From Brevibacterium oceani (lineage in GTDB: Bacteria; Actinomycetota; Actinomycetes; Actinomycetales; Brevibacteriaceae), in contig NZ_JABKDE010000004.1 in the NCBI RefSeq assembly GCF_013623835.1, positions 372,001 through 436,000 of the forward strand: a stretch of 64,000 nucleotides of DNA, read 5' to 3'. Shown in pieces: positions 34,124-44,100 of the stretch (position 1 is the first letter of the stretch; each line of letters starts with the position of its first letter). The position numbers were made by a program, and so were the translations under genes. The notes below the pieces were generated by a model. It was not told the DNA's origin. It saw only the letters and a program-made list of their open reading frames with translations, and made no database searches.

Positions 34124-34369
34124 ATGGTCGAACTGACCTTCCTCACGCGCGTCGACTGCCACCTCTGCGCGCTCGCGCGCGAAACCGTCACCGAGGTGGC
34201 GGCCGGCAGAGATGTGGACGTGAGAGAGATTGACATCGACACCGACGAGGACCTGGCCGGACAGTACGGCTGGGATGTTCCCGTCGTGCTCCTCAACGGG
34301 CGCCAGCACAGTTTTCACAGAGTCGAGAAGGATCGGCTGTCCAGGGCCCTGAGCGCTCTGGGCGCATGA
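34124..34369 (+). CDS. Glutaredoxin-family (DUF836-like) thiol protein
   Basis: The 81-residue protein has a minimal thioredoxin fold with a CxxC active site in FLTRVDCHLCALA (C12 and C15) and the cis-proline region WDVPVVLLNG. Members reduce disulfides or carry thiols; the specific partner is unknown. GAGGAG precedes the ATG. It lies 27 bp before rex in the same direction and probably opens the rex-heme transcript, which fits a redox theme. Confidence 0.85.
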   Translation: MVELTFLTRVDCHLCALARETVTEVAAGRDVDVREIDIDTDEDLAGQYGWDVPVVLLNGRQHSFHRVEKDRLSRALSALGA

Positions 34370-34396
34370 GATCGATTGAAGGAGTGAGGCGGATTC

Positions 34397-35092
34397 GTGG
34401 GCGAGATTCTGTCCGCCAACAGGATTGAGGGTGTCGTTCGCAAGGACGTACCCGAACGCGTGATCTCCCGACTCCCGATCTACCTGCAGACCGTCGAGAC
34501 CATCGCCGCGACCGGTCAGGAGACCGTGTCATCGGAGGACCTCGCCGCGCGCAGCGGTGTGTCCCCGTCGATCCTGCGCAAAGACCTCTCCCAGCTGGGG
34601 CGGTCGGGCACTCGCGGGGTCGGCTACTCCTGCCCGGAACTGTCAGCGACGCTGCGCAGCTTCCTCGGCCTCGATCGCGACCGCAGCGTCGCCATCATCG
34701 GGGCCGGTCGTCTCGGCTCCGCGCTCGCCGACTATGCCGGGTTCCGTCGGCGCGGCCTGCGGCTGACTGCCGTGTTCGACATCGACGAGGAAAAGATCGG
34801 CACCACCATCGGATCGCTGATGGTCTCCTCTATCGACGAACTGACCAGCTGGCCCGAACACATCGACCTCGTGGTCATGGCCGTTCCCGCCGCTGCGGCG
34901 CCGGCCGCTGGCCGCACCGCCGTCGAGGCGGGAGTGCGCGGCATTCTCAACTTCTCACCCACCGTGCTCGACGCACCGGACAGCGTGCGTGTCCACCAAG
35001 TCGATCTGGCCAGTGAGCTGCAAGTACTCGCATACTATTCGGCGCTGGACACGGCACCGCTCAACCCTGGTTTTGAGGAGCACAGGAATTGA
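34397..35092 (+). CDS. rex: Redox-sensing transcriptional repressor Rex
   Basis: Rex senses the NADH/NAD+ ratio and represses respiratory genes when NADH is low. The 231-residue protein has an N-terminal winged helix (RLPIYLQTVETIAATGQETVS and the LAARSGVSPSILRKDLSQL recognition region) and a C-terminal NAD(H)-binding Rossmann domain (VAIIGAGRLGSALADYAGF, about 97-115). It starts with GTG at 34397. Its stop overlaps the TTG start of the hemA-hemC gene, so it is translationally coupled to heme synthesis, as in other actinobacteria where rex leads hemACD. No clear Rex operator was found directly upstream. Confidence 0.94.
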   Translation: MGEILSANRIEGVVRKDVPERVISRLPIYLQTVETIAATGQETVSSEDLAARSGVSPSILRKDLSQLGRSGTRGVGYSCPELSATLRSFLGLDRDRSVAIIGAGRLGSALADYAGFRRRGLRLTAVFDIDEEKIGTTIGSLMVSSIDELTSWPEHIDLVVMAVPAAAAPAAGRTAVEAGVRGILNFSPTVLDAPDSVRVHQVDLASELQVLAYYSALDTAPLNPGFEEHRN

Positions 35093-37566
35093 CTCTCTTG
35101 GTTCTCGGCATTTCGCATCAGTCGGCTCCCATCGACATGCTCGATCGGATGGCCTTCGGTGCCGGCGAGGTCGGATCCCTGCGCAGGGACGCCCTGGCCG
35201 GTGAGAACGTCGACGGCCTCGCCGTGCTCTCGACGTGCAACCGCCTCGAGCTCATCGCCGACGTCACCGCCTTCCACGGGGGACTGGCCGACCTGGGCAA
35301 CGCCCTGGTGTCCTCGATCGACAAGGAATGGTCCGACATCGCCGGGCACTTCTATGCCCACTACGACCATCAGGCCATGGAGCATCTGCTCAAGGTCGCC
35401 TGCGGACTCGATTCGATGGCGATCGGTGAGGCCCAGATCCTCGGCCAGCTGCGCTCGTCGTTCACCGATTCGCAGACGGACAAAGCGCTGACCTCCGAAC
35501 TCTCCCATGCCCTCCAGCAGGCGCTGCGGGTGGGCAAGCGCGCCCATTCGGAGACCGACCTCGGCGAGGTCGCCCGGTCGCTCTTCGGCGCGGCGCTCGA
35601 AGCATCGGCGGCGCACATCGGCTCCCTGCGGGCGGCCAGCACCCTGGTCATCGGGGCCGGTGCCATGTCCGGTCTCGTCGTCTCGGGACTCCACAGAGAG
35701 GGCGTGGGCCGCATCACCGTGCTCAACCGCACGGTGGACAAGGCCGAACGCCTCGTCGCCGAGGTGGGCGGACGCGCCCGCGAACTCAACCCCCGTGTGA
35801 TGGCCGAGGAGATCGCCGACGCCGACCTCATCGTCTCGTGCACCGGTGCGCGCGGTGTCGTCGTCACCCGTGACGACATCGTCGCCGGTCTGTCCCAGAA
35901 CCCGAAGGGCGCGGCGAACAAGGCGTTCATCGACCTCGCGCTGCCGCACGACATCGACCCCAGCGTCCGCGAGTTCGAACACGTCGCCCTGTTCGGCCTC
36001 GGCGAGATCCGAGACCTGCTCAGAGGCTCCGACAAGGAACGCGATGCGAAGGTCGTGCACACCGTCGAAGAGGTTCGTGCGATCATCTCCGCTGAGCTGG
36101 AGAACATCGCCACCGGCAACAAGGAGCGCGCCGTGGCTCCGACCGTGACCGCGCTGCGCTCCCACGCCAAGGACGTGCTCGCCACCGAGACCGAGCGGTT
36201 GGAGAAGAAGCTCGGCGCCAACGTCGACGAGAAGTCCTTCGCCGAGATCCGCAAGTCCCTTCACCGCGTGGCCGAGAAGCTCATCCACACCCCGACCGTG
36301 AAGGTCAAGGAACTGGCCGTGAGCGAATCCGAGGTCGACTATGCGCAGGCGCTCATGCAGCTCTTCGACCTGCCCGTGAACAAGGTCGCCCATGCGATGA
36401 CACCCGCGGAGACGAAGGTCGCGAAGGCCGCCAGCGCCCACCACGTCGAGGCCGACGGCATCCGTCCCGTGGCCGACCACACCCTCGACATCGTCGAACC
36501 CGAACACTTCAGCGGACGCACCGTGCGCCTGGGCACCCGCCGGTCCCAGCTGGCCCGGTCCCAGTCCACGGCGATCGCCCACCAACTCGCCGCCCTGACC
36601 GGGTGGCGCGTCGAGATCGTCGAGGTCGTCACCGAAGGCGACGTCAACATGTCCCCGCTCGCCGGCTTCGGCGGCACCGGAGTCTTCGTCTCCGCCGTCC
36701 GCCAGGCACTGCACCAGGGCAAGATCGACCTCGCCGTCCACTCGCTCAAGGACCTGCCCACCACTCCCGAGGCCGGCATCCAGATGGCGGCCATTCCACC
36801 CCGCGTCGACCCCGCCGATGTGCTCATCGGCCGTGACGGTCTGAGCCTGGCCGAACTGCCCGCCGGGTCGGTCATCGGCACCGGTTCGCCCAGGCGGGCC
36901 GTGCAGCTGCAGGCCGCTCGTCCGGACATCGAGGTCAGGGGTGTGCGCGGCAACGTCGACACCCGCATCGGGCACGTCCGCGACGGCCGCCTCGACGCCG
37001 TCGTGCTCGCCGCCGCCGGGGTCCGCCGCATCGGCCGCCTGGCCGAGGCCACCGACATCCTCGACTTCGACGTCATGCTGCCGGCGCCCGGCCAGGGAGC
37101 CCTGGCAGTGGAGACCCGCAGCGCCGACAGCTCGCACGCCGGTTCCGAGGACATCCTCAACGCCGACGCCGAGGTGCGCGCCGCCCTCATGCGTCTCCAC
37201 GACCAGTCCACGGACCTGGCCGTGACCTGCGAACGCGCCATCCTCTCCCGCGCCGAGGCTGGATGTTCGGCACCCATCGGGGCACTGGCGAAGATCGACG
37301 GCGACCGGTTCGTCGTCGACGCCGTGATGGCCGATGATGACGGGCACCTGGCCCGCACCCGGCAGAGCACCCACCTGCCCGTCGTCCCCGACGCCGACTG
37401 GTCGACCGACACGGCCCAGCAGCTGAGCGTCACCGCGAAGGAACTCGCCCGCGTCGCCGATGAACTCGGCACCGCCGCGGCCGAAGACCTCCTCGATCGG
37501 CTCGGCATCGACCCGGCCGCCAGCGCCGATCACCTTACCCCCGTCAAGGCACAGGAGCAGGGATGA
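35089..37566 (+). CDS. hemA: Fused glutamyl-tRNA reductase and hydroxymethylbilane synthase (HemA-HemC)
   Basis: One 825-residue frame holds two heme enzymes. Residues 1 to about 430 are HemA: GISHQSAPIDMLDRMAF, catalytic C50 in LSTCNRLEL, the tRNA-reductase block GLDSMAIGEAQILGQ, and the NADPH domain LVIGAGAMSGLV. Residues about 477-815 are HemC: RTVRLGTRRSQLARSQS, HSLKDLPT with the catalytic Asp, GTGSPRRAVQLQ, RGNVDTRIG, PAPGQGALAVE, and the cofactor-bearing C726 in AEAGCSAPIGA. A linker of about 45 residues joins them and no stop or frameshift intervenes. Translation starts at TTG 35089 inside the rex stop, behind GAGGAG, and the gene overlaps hemD by 4 bp. It makes glutamate-1-semialdehyde and later hydroxymethylbilane. 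Confidence 0.95.
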   Translation: MTLLVLGISHQSAPIDMLDRMAFGAGEVGSLRRDALAGENVDGLAVLSTCNRLELIADVTAFHGGLADLGNALVSSIDKEWSDIAGHFYAHYDHQAMEHLLKVACGLDSMAIGEAQILGQLRSSFTDSQTDKALTSELSHALQQALRVGKRAHSETDLGEVARSLFGAALEASAAHIGSLRAASTLVIGAGAMSGLVVSGLHREGVGRITVLNRTVDKAERLVAEVGGRARELNPRVMAEEIADADLIVSCTGARGVVVTRDDIVAGLSQNPKGAANKAFIDLALPHDIDPSVREFEHVALFGLGEIRDLLRGSDKERDAKVVHTVEEVRAIISAELENIATGNKERAVAPTVTALRSHAKDVLATETERLEKKLGANVDEKSFAEIRKSLHRVAEKLIHTPTVKVKELAVSESEVDYAQALMQLFDLPVNKVAHAMTPAETKVAKAASAHHVEADGIRPVADHTLDIVEPEHFSGRTVRLGTRRSQLARSQSTAIAHQLAALTGWRVEIVEVVTEGDVNMSPLAGFGGTGVFVSAVRQALHQGKIDLAVHSLKDLPTTPEAGIQMAAIPPRVDPADVLIGRDGLSLAELPAGSVIGTGSPRRAVQLQAARPDIEVRGVRGNVDTRIGHVRDGRLDAVVLAAAGVRRIGRLAEATDILDFDVMLPAPGQGALAVETRSADSSHAGSEDILNADAEVRAALMRLHDQSTDLAVTCERAILSRAEAGCSAPIGALAKIDGDRFVVDAVMADDDGHLARTRQSTHLPVVPDADWSTDTAQQLSVTAKELARVADELGTAAAEDLLDRLGIDPAASADHLTPVKAQEQG

Positions 37567-39167
37567 ACAGCACACCTCTGAGCGGTCAGGTCCAACCGCG
37601 CCGACTTCTGCCGGCCGCTCCTCGGGTGGTCTTCATCGGCAGCGGACCCGGAGAATCGGGCCTGATGACCATGCGCGGAGCCGAGATCCTCGCCACCGCC
37701 GAGACCGTCGTCTATGATGCCGATGTCCATTCGGAGATCGTCACCGCCTACGTGCCTCAGGCCGCGAAGCTCATCGACGCCGCCGACCTCGGTGCCGCCG
37801 CGTCGACCCGCGGTCGCAAGCTCGCCGACCTGGCCCGCCCCGACAACACCGTCGTGCGGCTGTGTTCCGACGATGGTCTGATCTTCACGAACACCACCGC
37901 CGAGGCGGCCGTGTGCCGCAAGGCCGACGTCGAGGTCGAGATCGTCCCCGGAGTCGGGTTGTCCGCGTCGACTGCCGCCTACACAGGCACCGCCCTGACG
38001 ACGAGCCGGGTCCGGTCCGTGCGCTTCATCGAGGCAGGACCCCAGACCCATGTCGACGTCTCCCGCCACCGCAACACCTCCCATGTGCTCACGGGCACCG
38101 CCGCCGCTCACGAGCAGGCCATCAGCGCCCTGCTCGCCGACGGCTGGGACGAGGACACGAAGGTGCTGCTGGGCTGGGGGATCTCCACGATCGAGCAGAC
38201 GAGCGTGGAGACGACCCTGAAACAGGCGCTGTCCATGGCGCAGACAGGTTCGGATCGTATGGTGGTGATCATGGGACAGGGAGTCGAGTCGCGAGGCGAA
38301 CTCAGCTGGTTCGAATCCAAACCGCTCTTCGGCTGGCAGGTGCTCATCCCACGGACCAAGGAACAGGGAACCTCCACCGCCGAGGCACTGGCCGAGCTCG
38401 GTGCCGTCGGCACCGTCGTGCCCACGATCGCCGTCCAGCCCCCACGCACTCCGACGCAGATGGAGAAGGCCATCCGCGGCCTCGTCGACGGTTCCTACGA
38501 ATGGGTCGGCTTCACCTCGGTCAACGCGGTCCGCGCCGTGCGCATGTGGTTCGAGGACTTCGGGCTCGACTCGAGGTCGATGGCCGGAGTCAAGGTCGCG
38601 GCCGTCGGCGGCCGCACGGCTGCGGCACTGATCGACTGGGGCATCACCCCCGACCTCGTCCCCGACGGCGAACACTCCGCCCGCGGGCTGGCCGCAGCCT
38701 GGCCGGACTTCGTCGACGACATCGACCCGATGAACACCGTCCTGCTGCCCCGGGCCGACATCGCCACCGAGGTGCTCGTCTCCGGCCTGTTGGAGAAGGG
38801 CTGGGACCCCGACGACGTCACCGCCTACCGCACAGTCCGGGCCTCCCCGCCGCCGGCACCGATCCGCGAGTCGATCAAGGCCGGCGACTTCGATGCGTTC
38901 CTCTTCACCTCCTCGTCGACGGTGCGCAACCTCGTCGGCATCGCCGGCAAGCCCGCAGCCACCTCGGTGATCTGCTGCATCGGCCCGGCCACCGCGAACA
39001 CCGCGGCCGAGCACGGACTGCGTGTCGACGTCCTCGCCGAGGAAGCCAACCTCACCTCGCTCATCGACGGACTCGTCGAATACGCACTCACCCAGCGGGC
39101 CGCTGACGTGGACGCCGGAATCTCCCCGCAGCGTCCGAGCCAGAAACGCCGCAGAAGGAAGGCCTGA
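37563..39167 (+). CDS. hemD: Uroporphyrinogen-III synthase with N-terminal SUMT-like methyltransferase domain
   Basis: The 534-residue protein joins an N-terminal tetrapyrrole-methylase domain (about 18-255: [20 protein letters not shown], then [16 protein letters not shown]) to a C-terminal HemD domain (about 262-510: [61 protein letters not shown]). HemD closes hydroxymethylbilane to uroporphyrinogen III. In the methylase part the usual GGDP loop of SUMT reads CSDDG, so uroporphyrinogen methylation may be lost, as suspected for other actinobacterial HemD fusions. The ATG overlaps the previous stop (ATGA). A basic tail (KRRRRK) ends the protein. Confidence 0.92.
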   Translation: MNSTPLSGQVQPRRLLPAAPRVVFIGSGPGESGLMTMRGAEILATAETVVYDADVHSEIVTAYVPQAAKLIDAADLGAAASTRGRKLADLARPDNTVVRLCSDDGLIFTNTTAEAAVCRKADVEVEIVPGVGLSASTAAYTGTALTTSRVRSVRFIEAGPQTHVDVSRHRNTSHVLTGTAAAHEQAISALLADGWDEDTKVLLGWGISTIEQTSVETTLKQALSMAQTGSDRMVVIMGQGVESRGELSWFESKPLFGWQVLIPRTKEQGTSTAEALAELGAVGTVVPTIAVQPPRTPTQMEKAIRGLVDGSYEWVGFTSVNAVRAVRMWFEDFGLDSRSMAGVKVAAVGGRTAAALIDWGITPDLVPDGEHSARGLAAAWPDFVDDIDPMNTVLLPRADIATEVLVSGLLEKGWDPDDVTAYRTVRASPPPAPIRESIKAGDFDAFLFTSSSTVRNLVGIAGKPAATSVICCIGPATANTAAEHGLRVDVLAEEANLTSLIDGLVEYALTQRAADVDAGISPQRPSQKRRRRKA

Positions 39168-39168
39168 C

Positions 39169-40212
39169 ATGACACTGGTTCCCGGAACCGTTCGCCCCCG
39201 TCGTCTCCGCTCGACCGCCGCCCTGCGCCGGCTCGTCTCCGAGGTGCGGCTGCACCCGGCCGACCTCATCCTGCCGATGTTCGTCAAAGAGGGATTGACC
39301 GAGCCCGTGCCGCTGACGGGGATGCCAGGCGTCGTCCAGCACACCCTTGACTCGCTGCTGGCCGCCGCCCGAGAGGCCGTCGCCGCCGGGGTCGGAGGGC
39401 TCATGCTCTTCGGCATTCCCGAGCACAGGGACGAGATCGGCTCCCAGGCCGATGACCCCGAGGGCATCCTCAACCGCGCGCTGCGGCTCCTGGCCGACGA
39501 CCTCGGCGAGGACACGGTCGTCATGGCCGATCTCTGCCTCGACGAATTCACCTCCCACGGTCACTGCGGGGTCCTCGACTCCGCCGGGGGAGTCGACAAC
39601 GATGCCACGCTCGACCGCTACGCCTCGATGGCACTGGCCCAGGCTCGCGCGGGCGCACAGGTGCTCGGACTCTCCGGCATGATGGACGGGCAGGTCGCCT
39701 ACTGCCGCGAGGCCCTCGACGCCGCCGGCTTCACCGACACCGTCGTCATGGGCTACACCGCGAAGTACGCCTCAGCCTTCTATGGGCCCTTCCGCGAAGC
39801 AGTCGACTCCGAACTCCAGGGGGACCGGAAGACCTACCAGCAGGATCCCGCGAACGGCCGCGAGGCACTGCGGGAACTCGGCCTCGACCTCGCCGAAGGC
39901 GCTGACGTCGTCATGGTCAAACCCGGGCTGCCCTACCTCGACGTCCTCGCCGAGGTGGCAGCCGAGTCCATCGTGCCCGTGTGGACCTATCAGGTCTCCG
40001 GCGAGTACGCGATGATCGAGTTCGCCGCTCAGGCTGGCGCCATCGACCGGGAACGGGCGATCGAGGAGTCCCTCGTCGCCTTCAAACGCGCCGGCTCCGA
40101 TGCGATCCTCACCTACTGGGCCACCGAGGTCGCCCAGCGCCTCCGAGCCGCAGCCGCAGGCACCCTCACCGGGAACCAGTCCGCCGAGAACCACACAGCC
40201 GGGGGCCGGTGA
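39169..40212 (+). CDS. hemB: Delta-aminolevulinic acid dehydratase (porphobilinogen synthase)
   Basis: HemB joins two aminolevulinate molecules into porphobilinogen. The 347-residue protein has the two Schiff-base lysine regions [14 protein letters not shown] and [11 protein letters not shown], and the metal-binding segment [17 protein letters not shown]. Two of the three zinc cysteines are kept and the middle one is Asp, as is usual in actinobacteria. The ATG at 39169 follows GAAGGAAGG and comes directly after hemD. Its stop overlaps the marR start (TGATG). Confidence 0.96.
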   Translation: MTLVPGTVRPRRLRSTAALRRLVSEVRLHPADLILPMFVKEGLTEPVPLTGMPGVVQHTLDSLLAAAREAVAAGVGGLMLFGIPEHRDEIGSQADDPEGILNRALRLLADDLGEDTVVMADLCLDEFTSHGHCGVLDSAGGVDNDATLDRYASMALAQARAGAQVLGLSGMMDGQVAYCREALDAAGFTDTVVMGYTAKYASAFYGPFREAVDSELQGDRKTYQQDPANGREALRELGLDLAEGADVVMVKPGLPYLDVLAEVAAESIVPVWTYQVSGEYAMIEFAAQAGAIDRERAIEESLVAFKRAGSDAILTYWATEVAQRLRAAAAGTLTGNQSAENHTAGGR

Positions 40213-40679
40213 TGACCGAACCCCGCTGGCTGAGCGCGGTCGACCAGAAGTCGTGGCGCAGCTACCTCAACGGCTCGCAGCTGCTCGCAGCCGAACTCGA
40301 CAAGGAGCTGCGCGACACGCACGGCATCGGCCTGCCCGAATACGAGATCCTCGTGCGTCTGTCCGAGCACGAGGACCGGACCATGCGCATGGCCCTGCTG
40401 GCCACAGACACCACGATGTCCCGGTCCCGACTGACCCACAGCGTGGCACGGATGGAGAAGCGCGGACTGCTCGAACGCTCCGCCATCCCCGAGGACGGAC
40501 GCGGCGTGAACTGCGTGATGACCGAGGCCGGATGGCAGCTGCTCCAGGCCGCAGCACCCGACCATGTCAGAGGTGTGCGGACCCACCTCGTCGACCTGCT
40601 CGAACCCGAGGAGATGGCGACCTTGGGTCGCATCTTCACGAAGGTCTACGATCATATGCGCGACATCGACGGCACTTAA
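40212..40679 (+). CDS. MarR-family transcriptional regulator inside the heme operon
   Basis: The 155-residue protein has the MarR winged helix: [20 protein letters not shown], then [20 protein letters not shown] as the recognition helix and [20 protein letters not shown] as the wing. Its start overlaps the hemB stop (TGATG), so it is made together with the heme enzymes. It may sense heme, a porphyrin intermediate or an oxidant and adjust the operon, but this is inferred only from position. No conserved sensing cysteine is evident. Confidence 0.9.
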   Translation: MTEPRWLSAVDQKSWRSYLNGSQLLAAELDKELRDTHGIGLPEYEILVRLSEHEDRTMRMALLATDTTMSRSRLTHSVARMEKRGLLERSAIPEDGRGVNCVMTEAGWQLLQAAAPDHVRGVRTHLVDLLEPEEMATLGRIFTKVYDHMRDIDGT

Positions 40680-40743
40680 GGCGCCCCGCACCCGAGCACG
40701 ATCCCGCGACGACAACGACCCGCGACGATTCAGAGGAGACCCC

Positions 40744-42105
40744 ATGACGACAGCAGAGACGAACGCTCACGTCACCGACCAGTCAGCAGCACTCTTCACC
40801 CGTGCCGAGGCGGTCATCCCCGGCGGAGTCAACTCCCCGGTGCGGGCGTTCAAGGCCGTCGGCGGCACGCCCCGCTTCATCACCGAGGCCACGGGTGCGT
40901 GGCTGCGCGATGCCGACGGCAACGACTACATCGACCTCATCGGCTCGTGGGGGCCGATGATCATGGGTCATTCCCGCCCCGAGGTCGTCGCCGCCGTGCA
41001 GGAGGCCGCGGTCAAGGGCTTCTCCTTCGGCACACCGTCGACCGGTGAGGTCGAACTCGCCGAGGAGATCGTCTCCCGCGTCGACCCCGTCGAGCAGGTG
41101 CGGCTCGTGTCCTCGGGCACCGAGGCGACGATGTCCGCGATCCGTCTTGCCCGCGGCTACACAGGACGGTCCAAGGTCGTGAAGTTCGCCGGCTGCTACC
41201 ACGGCCACGTCGACTCCCTGCTCGCCCAGGCCGGATCCGGCCTGGCCACCTTCTCCCTGCCCGACACCCCGGGAGTCACGGGCGCGCAGGCCCAGGACAC
41301 CATCGTCGTCGGCTACAACGACGCCGCAGGACTCGAAGCCGTCTTCGCCGAACACGGCGAGGACATCGCCTGCGTGATCACCGAGGCCAGCCCCGGCAAC
41401 ATGGGCATCGTGCCCCCGGTCGACGGCTTCACCAACACCATCCGTCGGCTGACGAAGGCCCACGGTGCGCTGATGATCAGCGACGAGGTGATGACCGGCT
41501 TCCGCGTCTCCGCGGCCGGCTGGTACGGCTACGAATCGCAGGCCCTCGGCTACCCCGAAGGACCGGCCGACCTGTTCACCTTCGGCAAGGTCATGGGCGG
41601 CGGATTCCCCGCGGCGGCCTTCGGCGGTCGCGCCGAGATCATGGCGCATCTGGCACCGGCCGGACCCGTCTACCAGGCGGGAACCCTGTCGGGGAACCCC
41701 GTGGCCACCGCCGCCGGACTCGCCACACTCAAGCTCACGACCGAACTCGATGTCTACTCGCACATCGGCCGCGCCGCGGACATTCTGCGCCCGGCCGTCG
41801 CCTCAGCGCTCGAAGCCGAAGGTGTTGCCCACGTCATCCAGTCCGCGAACTCGATGTTCTCCGTGTTCTTCACCGATGGTGCCGTGACGAACTACGACGA
41901 GGCACGCGCGCAGAACGTCGACCGCTACACCGCGTTCTTCAACGCCATGCTCGATCAGGGCATCCACATGCCGCCGAGTGCCTTCGAAGCCTGGTTCCTC
42001 TCCTACGCCCACACCGATGAGATCCTCGATCGGATCATCTCCGCACTGCCGGCGGCGGCGAAGGCCGCGGCCGCCGTGCCGGAGTCCGGGAAAGGACAGG
42101 CATGA
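40744..42105 (+). CDS. hemL: Glutamate-1-semialdehyde 2,1-aminomutase
   Basis: HemL converts glutamate-1-semialdehyde to 5-aminolevulinate with pyridoxal phosphate. The 453-residue class III aminotransferase fold has [20 protein letters not shown] near the N-terminus, [20 protein letters not shown], the [10 protein letters not shown] cofactor-contact motif and the PLP lysine in [10 protein letters not shown] (about K282). The ATG at 40744 follows AGAGGAGA. It overlaps the next gene by 4 bp. Together with HemA it forms the C5 route to aminolevulinate. Confidence 0.97.
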   Translation: MTTAETNAHVTDQSAALFTRAEAVIPGGVNSPVRAFKAVGGTPRFITEATGAWLRDADGNDYIDLIGSWGPMIMGHSRPEVVAAVQEAAVKGFSFGTPSTGEVELAEEIVSRVDPVEQVRLVSSGTEATMSAIRLARGYTGRSKVVKFAGCYHGHVDSLLAQAGSGLATFSLPDTPGVTGAQAQDTIVVGYNDAAGLEAVFAEHGEDIACVITEASPGNMGIVPPVDGFTNTIRRLTKAHGALMISDEVMTGFRVSAAGWYGYESQALGYPEGPADLFTFGKVMGGGFPAAAFGGRAEIMAHLAPAGPVYQAGTLSGNPVATAAGLATLKLTTELDVYSHIGRAADILRPAVASALEAEGVAHVIQSANSMFSVFFTDGAVTNYDEARAQNVDRYTAFFNAMLDQGIHMPPSAFEAWFLSYAHTDEILDRIISALPAAAKAAAAVPESGKGQA

Positions 42106-42743
42106 CCACGATCCATCTGGTCAGGCACGGTGAGGTCGACAACCCGGAGAAGATCCTCTACGGCCGCCTGCCGCACTTCGGACTGACCGAGCGCGGTCAT
42201 GAGATGGCCGCTCGGGTCGCCGAGCACTTCGACGCCGCGGCGACGACCCCGGTCGAACTCGTCGCCTCCCCGCTGCTGCGGACCCAACAGACGATCGCCC
42301 CGCTGGCGAGCACCCTCGATCTGCCGGTATTCACCGACGACCGGGTCATCGAAGCGGCGAACTCGTTCGAAGGTCAGAAGGTCGACGCCCGGCGCCTGGC
42401 CGAACCGAAGAACCTGCTGCGTCTGTACAACCCGCTGACCCCGTCGTGGGGCGAACCGTACAAGCAGATCGTGCTGCGCATGCGCGCGGCAATGGCCAGC
42501 CTGCGTGCGAAGCTCGACGGCCACGGTCCCGAGGCCGAAGGCGTCATCGTCTCTCACCAGCTGCCGATCTGGATGACGCGGCTGTCGGGGGAGGGGCGTT
42601 CCCTCTTCCACGACCCCCGCCGACGCGAATGTGACCTGGCTTCTATCACCAGTTTCACATTCGACTCGTCCACACTGGTGTCCGTGAGTTATGAGAGCAT
42701 CTGTGCCGATCTGCAGCCCGGAACCCCGGTGGCAGGAGCATGA
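42102..42743 (+). CDS. Histidine phosphatase (phosphoglycerate mutase-like)
   Basis: The 213-residue protein has the RHG phosphohistidine motif at the start ([14 protein letters not shown]9) and a second catalytic His in [14 protein letters not shown]. It lacks features of true cofactor-dependent phosphoglycerate mutase and belongs to the broad-specificity phosphatase group. It is commonly found between hemL and the cytochrome c biogenesis genes in actinobacteria, with no proven role there. It overlaps both neighbours by 4 bp. Confidence 0.88.
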   Translation: MTTIHLVRHGEVDNPEKILYGRLPHFGLTERGHEMAARVAEHFDAAATTPVELVASPLLRTQQTIAPLASTLDLPVFTDDRVIEAANSFEGQKVDARRLAEPKNLLRLYNPLTPSWGEPYKQIVLRMRAAMASLRAKLDGHGPEAEGVIVSHQLPIWMTRLSGEGRSLFHDPRRRECDLASITSFTFDSSTLVSVSYESICADLQPGTPVAGA

Positions 42744-43339
42744 GTTTCGGCCGCAGCCCACTGAACCGCCGCACCCTGTTCGCCTCGGCCCTCGCCGCCG
42801 GCACAGCCGTTCTGGTCAGCGCCTGCAGTGAGAACGACGAACTGGCCGATCAGGCCGGATCCGACCAGGGCTACGTCTCCGGTTCGGGAGTCGTCTCGCA
42901 GGTGGCCGTCGACAAGCGCGGTGAGCCCTTGGATCTGAGCTTCGAGACCCTCGAAGGGAAGACGATGTCCCTGGCCGATCTGCGCCCGACCCCCGTGGTC
43001 ATCAACCTCTGGTACGCGGCCTGCCCGCCGTGCCGGAAGGAGGCACCGGATCTCAAGTCCGTAGCCGACGGATTCGGCGACAAGGCGCAGTTCATCGGCG
43101 TCAACGTCCGAGATCAGGCCGCCGCGGCGAACGCATTCATCAACAACTACCAGGTCCCGTACCCGAACATGCTCGACTCGAGCGGAGAGATGGTCTCCCT
43201 CCTCTCCGGTGTCCTGCCCCCGCAGGCGACCCCGTCGACGGTCGTGCTCGATGCGAAGGGCCGGGCCGCTGCCCGAGTCGTCGGCGAGGTCGACGCTTCG
43301 ACGCTCAAGGGACTCGTCGAGGACGTGCTGGCGGAGTGA
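42740..43339 (+). CDS. resA: Thioredoxin-like lipoprotein for cytochrome c maturation (ResA/CcsX-like)
   Basis: The 199-residue extracytoplasmic protein has a lipobox (LVSAC, C29) behind an RR-containing signal (NRRTLFASALAAGTA), so export may be by Tat or Sec. The thioredoxin domain (about 55-195) carries a CxxC site in WYAACPPCRKEAP (C95, C98) and the cis-Pro region PPQATPSTVVLD. ResA keeps apocytochrome c cysteines reduced for heme attachment, using electrons passed by CcdA, encoded next. It overlaps both neighbours by 4 bp. Confidence 0.93.
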   Translation: MSFGRSPLNRRTLFASALAAGTAVLVSACSENDELADQAGSDQGYVSGSGVVSQVAVDKRGEPLDLSFETLEGKTMSLADLRPTPVVINLWYAACPPCRKEAPDLKSVADGFGDKAQFIGVNVRDQAAAANAFINNYQVPYPNMLDSSGEMVSLLSGVLPPQATPSTVVLDAKGRAAARVVGEVDASTLKGLVEDVLAE

Positions 43340-44100
43340 GCGGGCTCGGGGCGGAATTCGCCCAGACGGTTCTCTCCGGCCCGCTGCTGCTGGCCGCCGG
43401 TGCCGCAGCACTGGCAGGACTCGTCTCCTTCGTCTCACCGTGCGTGCTCCCGCTCGTCCCCGGCTACGTCGGATACGTCACCGGGCTCTCGGGAACCTCG
43501 CTGCGCGACAAGCAGACATGGCGGGTCGTCGTGGGCATCAGCCTCTTCGTCCTCGGCTTCACAATCGTCTTCGTGCTGCTGGGGACCAGCTTTTCCGCCC
43601 TCGGGGCGCTGTTCTCGCAATGGCAGTCGGTGATCATGCGCATCCTCGGCGTCGTCGTCATCATCGCCGGTTTCGTGTTCATGGGCGGGTTCGGTCTGCT
43701 GCAGAACGAACATCGGATCCGAGCGCGGCCGAAGGCGGGTCTGTGGGGTGCACCGGTCCTCGGTGCCACCTTCGCGCTCGGCTGGGCGCCGTGTGTGGGA
43801 CCGACGCTGTCGGCGGTGCTGAGCATGTCGGTGAGCTTCGGCGGCGACGGCATGATCTGGCGCGGCGCCCTGCTCGCATTCGTCTACTGCCTGGGACTGG
43901 GAATCCCGTTCATCATCCTGGCGGTGGCGATCCACAAGGGCGCGGGACGACTCGAATGGGTGCGCAGACACCAGACCGCGATCGTGCGCGCCGGAGGCAT
44001 CATGCTGATCATCCTCGGTGTGCTCATGGCCAGCGGCGTATGGAATATGTGGATGACCTCTCTGCAAGGTCTGATCAATGGATTCGAAGTGGTGATCTAG
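43336..44100 (+). CDS. ccdA: Cytochrome c biogenesis protein CcdA
   Basis: CcdA carries electrons from cytoplasmic thioredoxin across the membrane to ResA. The 254-residue protein has six membrane segments and the two redox-active cysteine motifs, FVSPCVLPLVPGY (about residue 31-43) and LGWAPCVGPTLSAV. It starts with GTG at 43336, overlapping the resA stop, and its TAG stop overlaps the resB GTG by one base. Confidence 0.95.
   Translation: MSGLGAEFAQTVLSGPLLLAAGAAALAGLVSFVSPCVLPLVPGYVGYVTGLSGTSLRDKQTWRVVVGISLFVLGFTIVFVLLGTSFSALGALFSQWQSVIMRILGVVVIIAGFVFMGGFGLLQNEHRIRARPKAGLWGAPVLGATFALGWAPCVGPTLSAVLSMSVSFGGDGMIWRGALLAFVYCLGLGIPFIILAVAIHKGAGRLEWVRRHQTAIVRAGGIMLIILGVLMASGVWNMWMTSLQGLINGFEVVI

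Noticed and set aside
34370-34396. Rex operator directly upstream of rex
   Set aside because: No TTGTGAA...TTCACAA-like sequence is present in the short gap; control may act further upstream.
35035-37575. 846-codon minus-strand frame opposite the hemA-hemC gene
   Set aside because: It mirrors the coding strand's codon bias and contains no recognisable motif.
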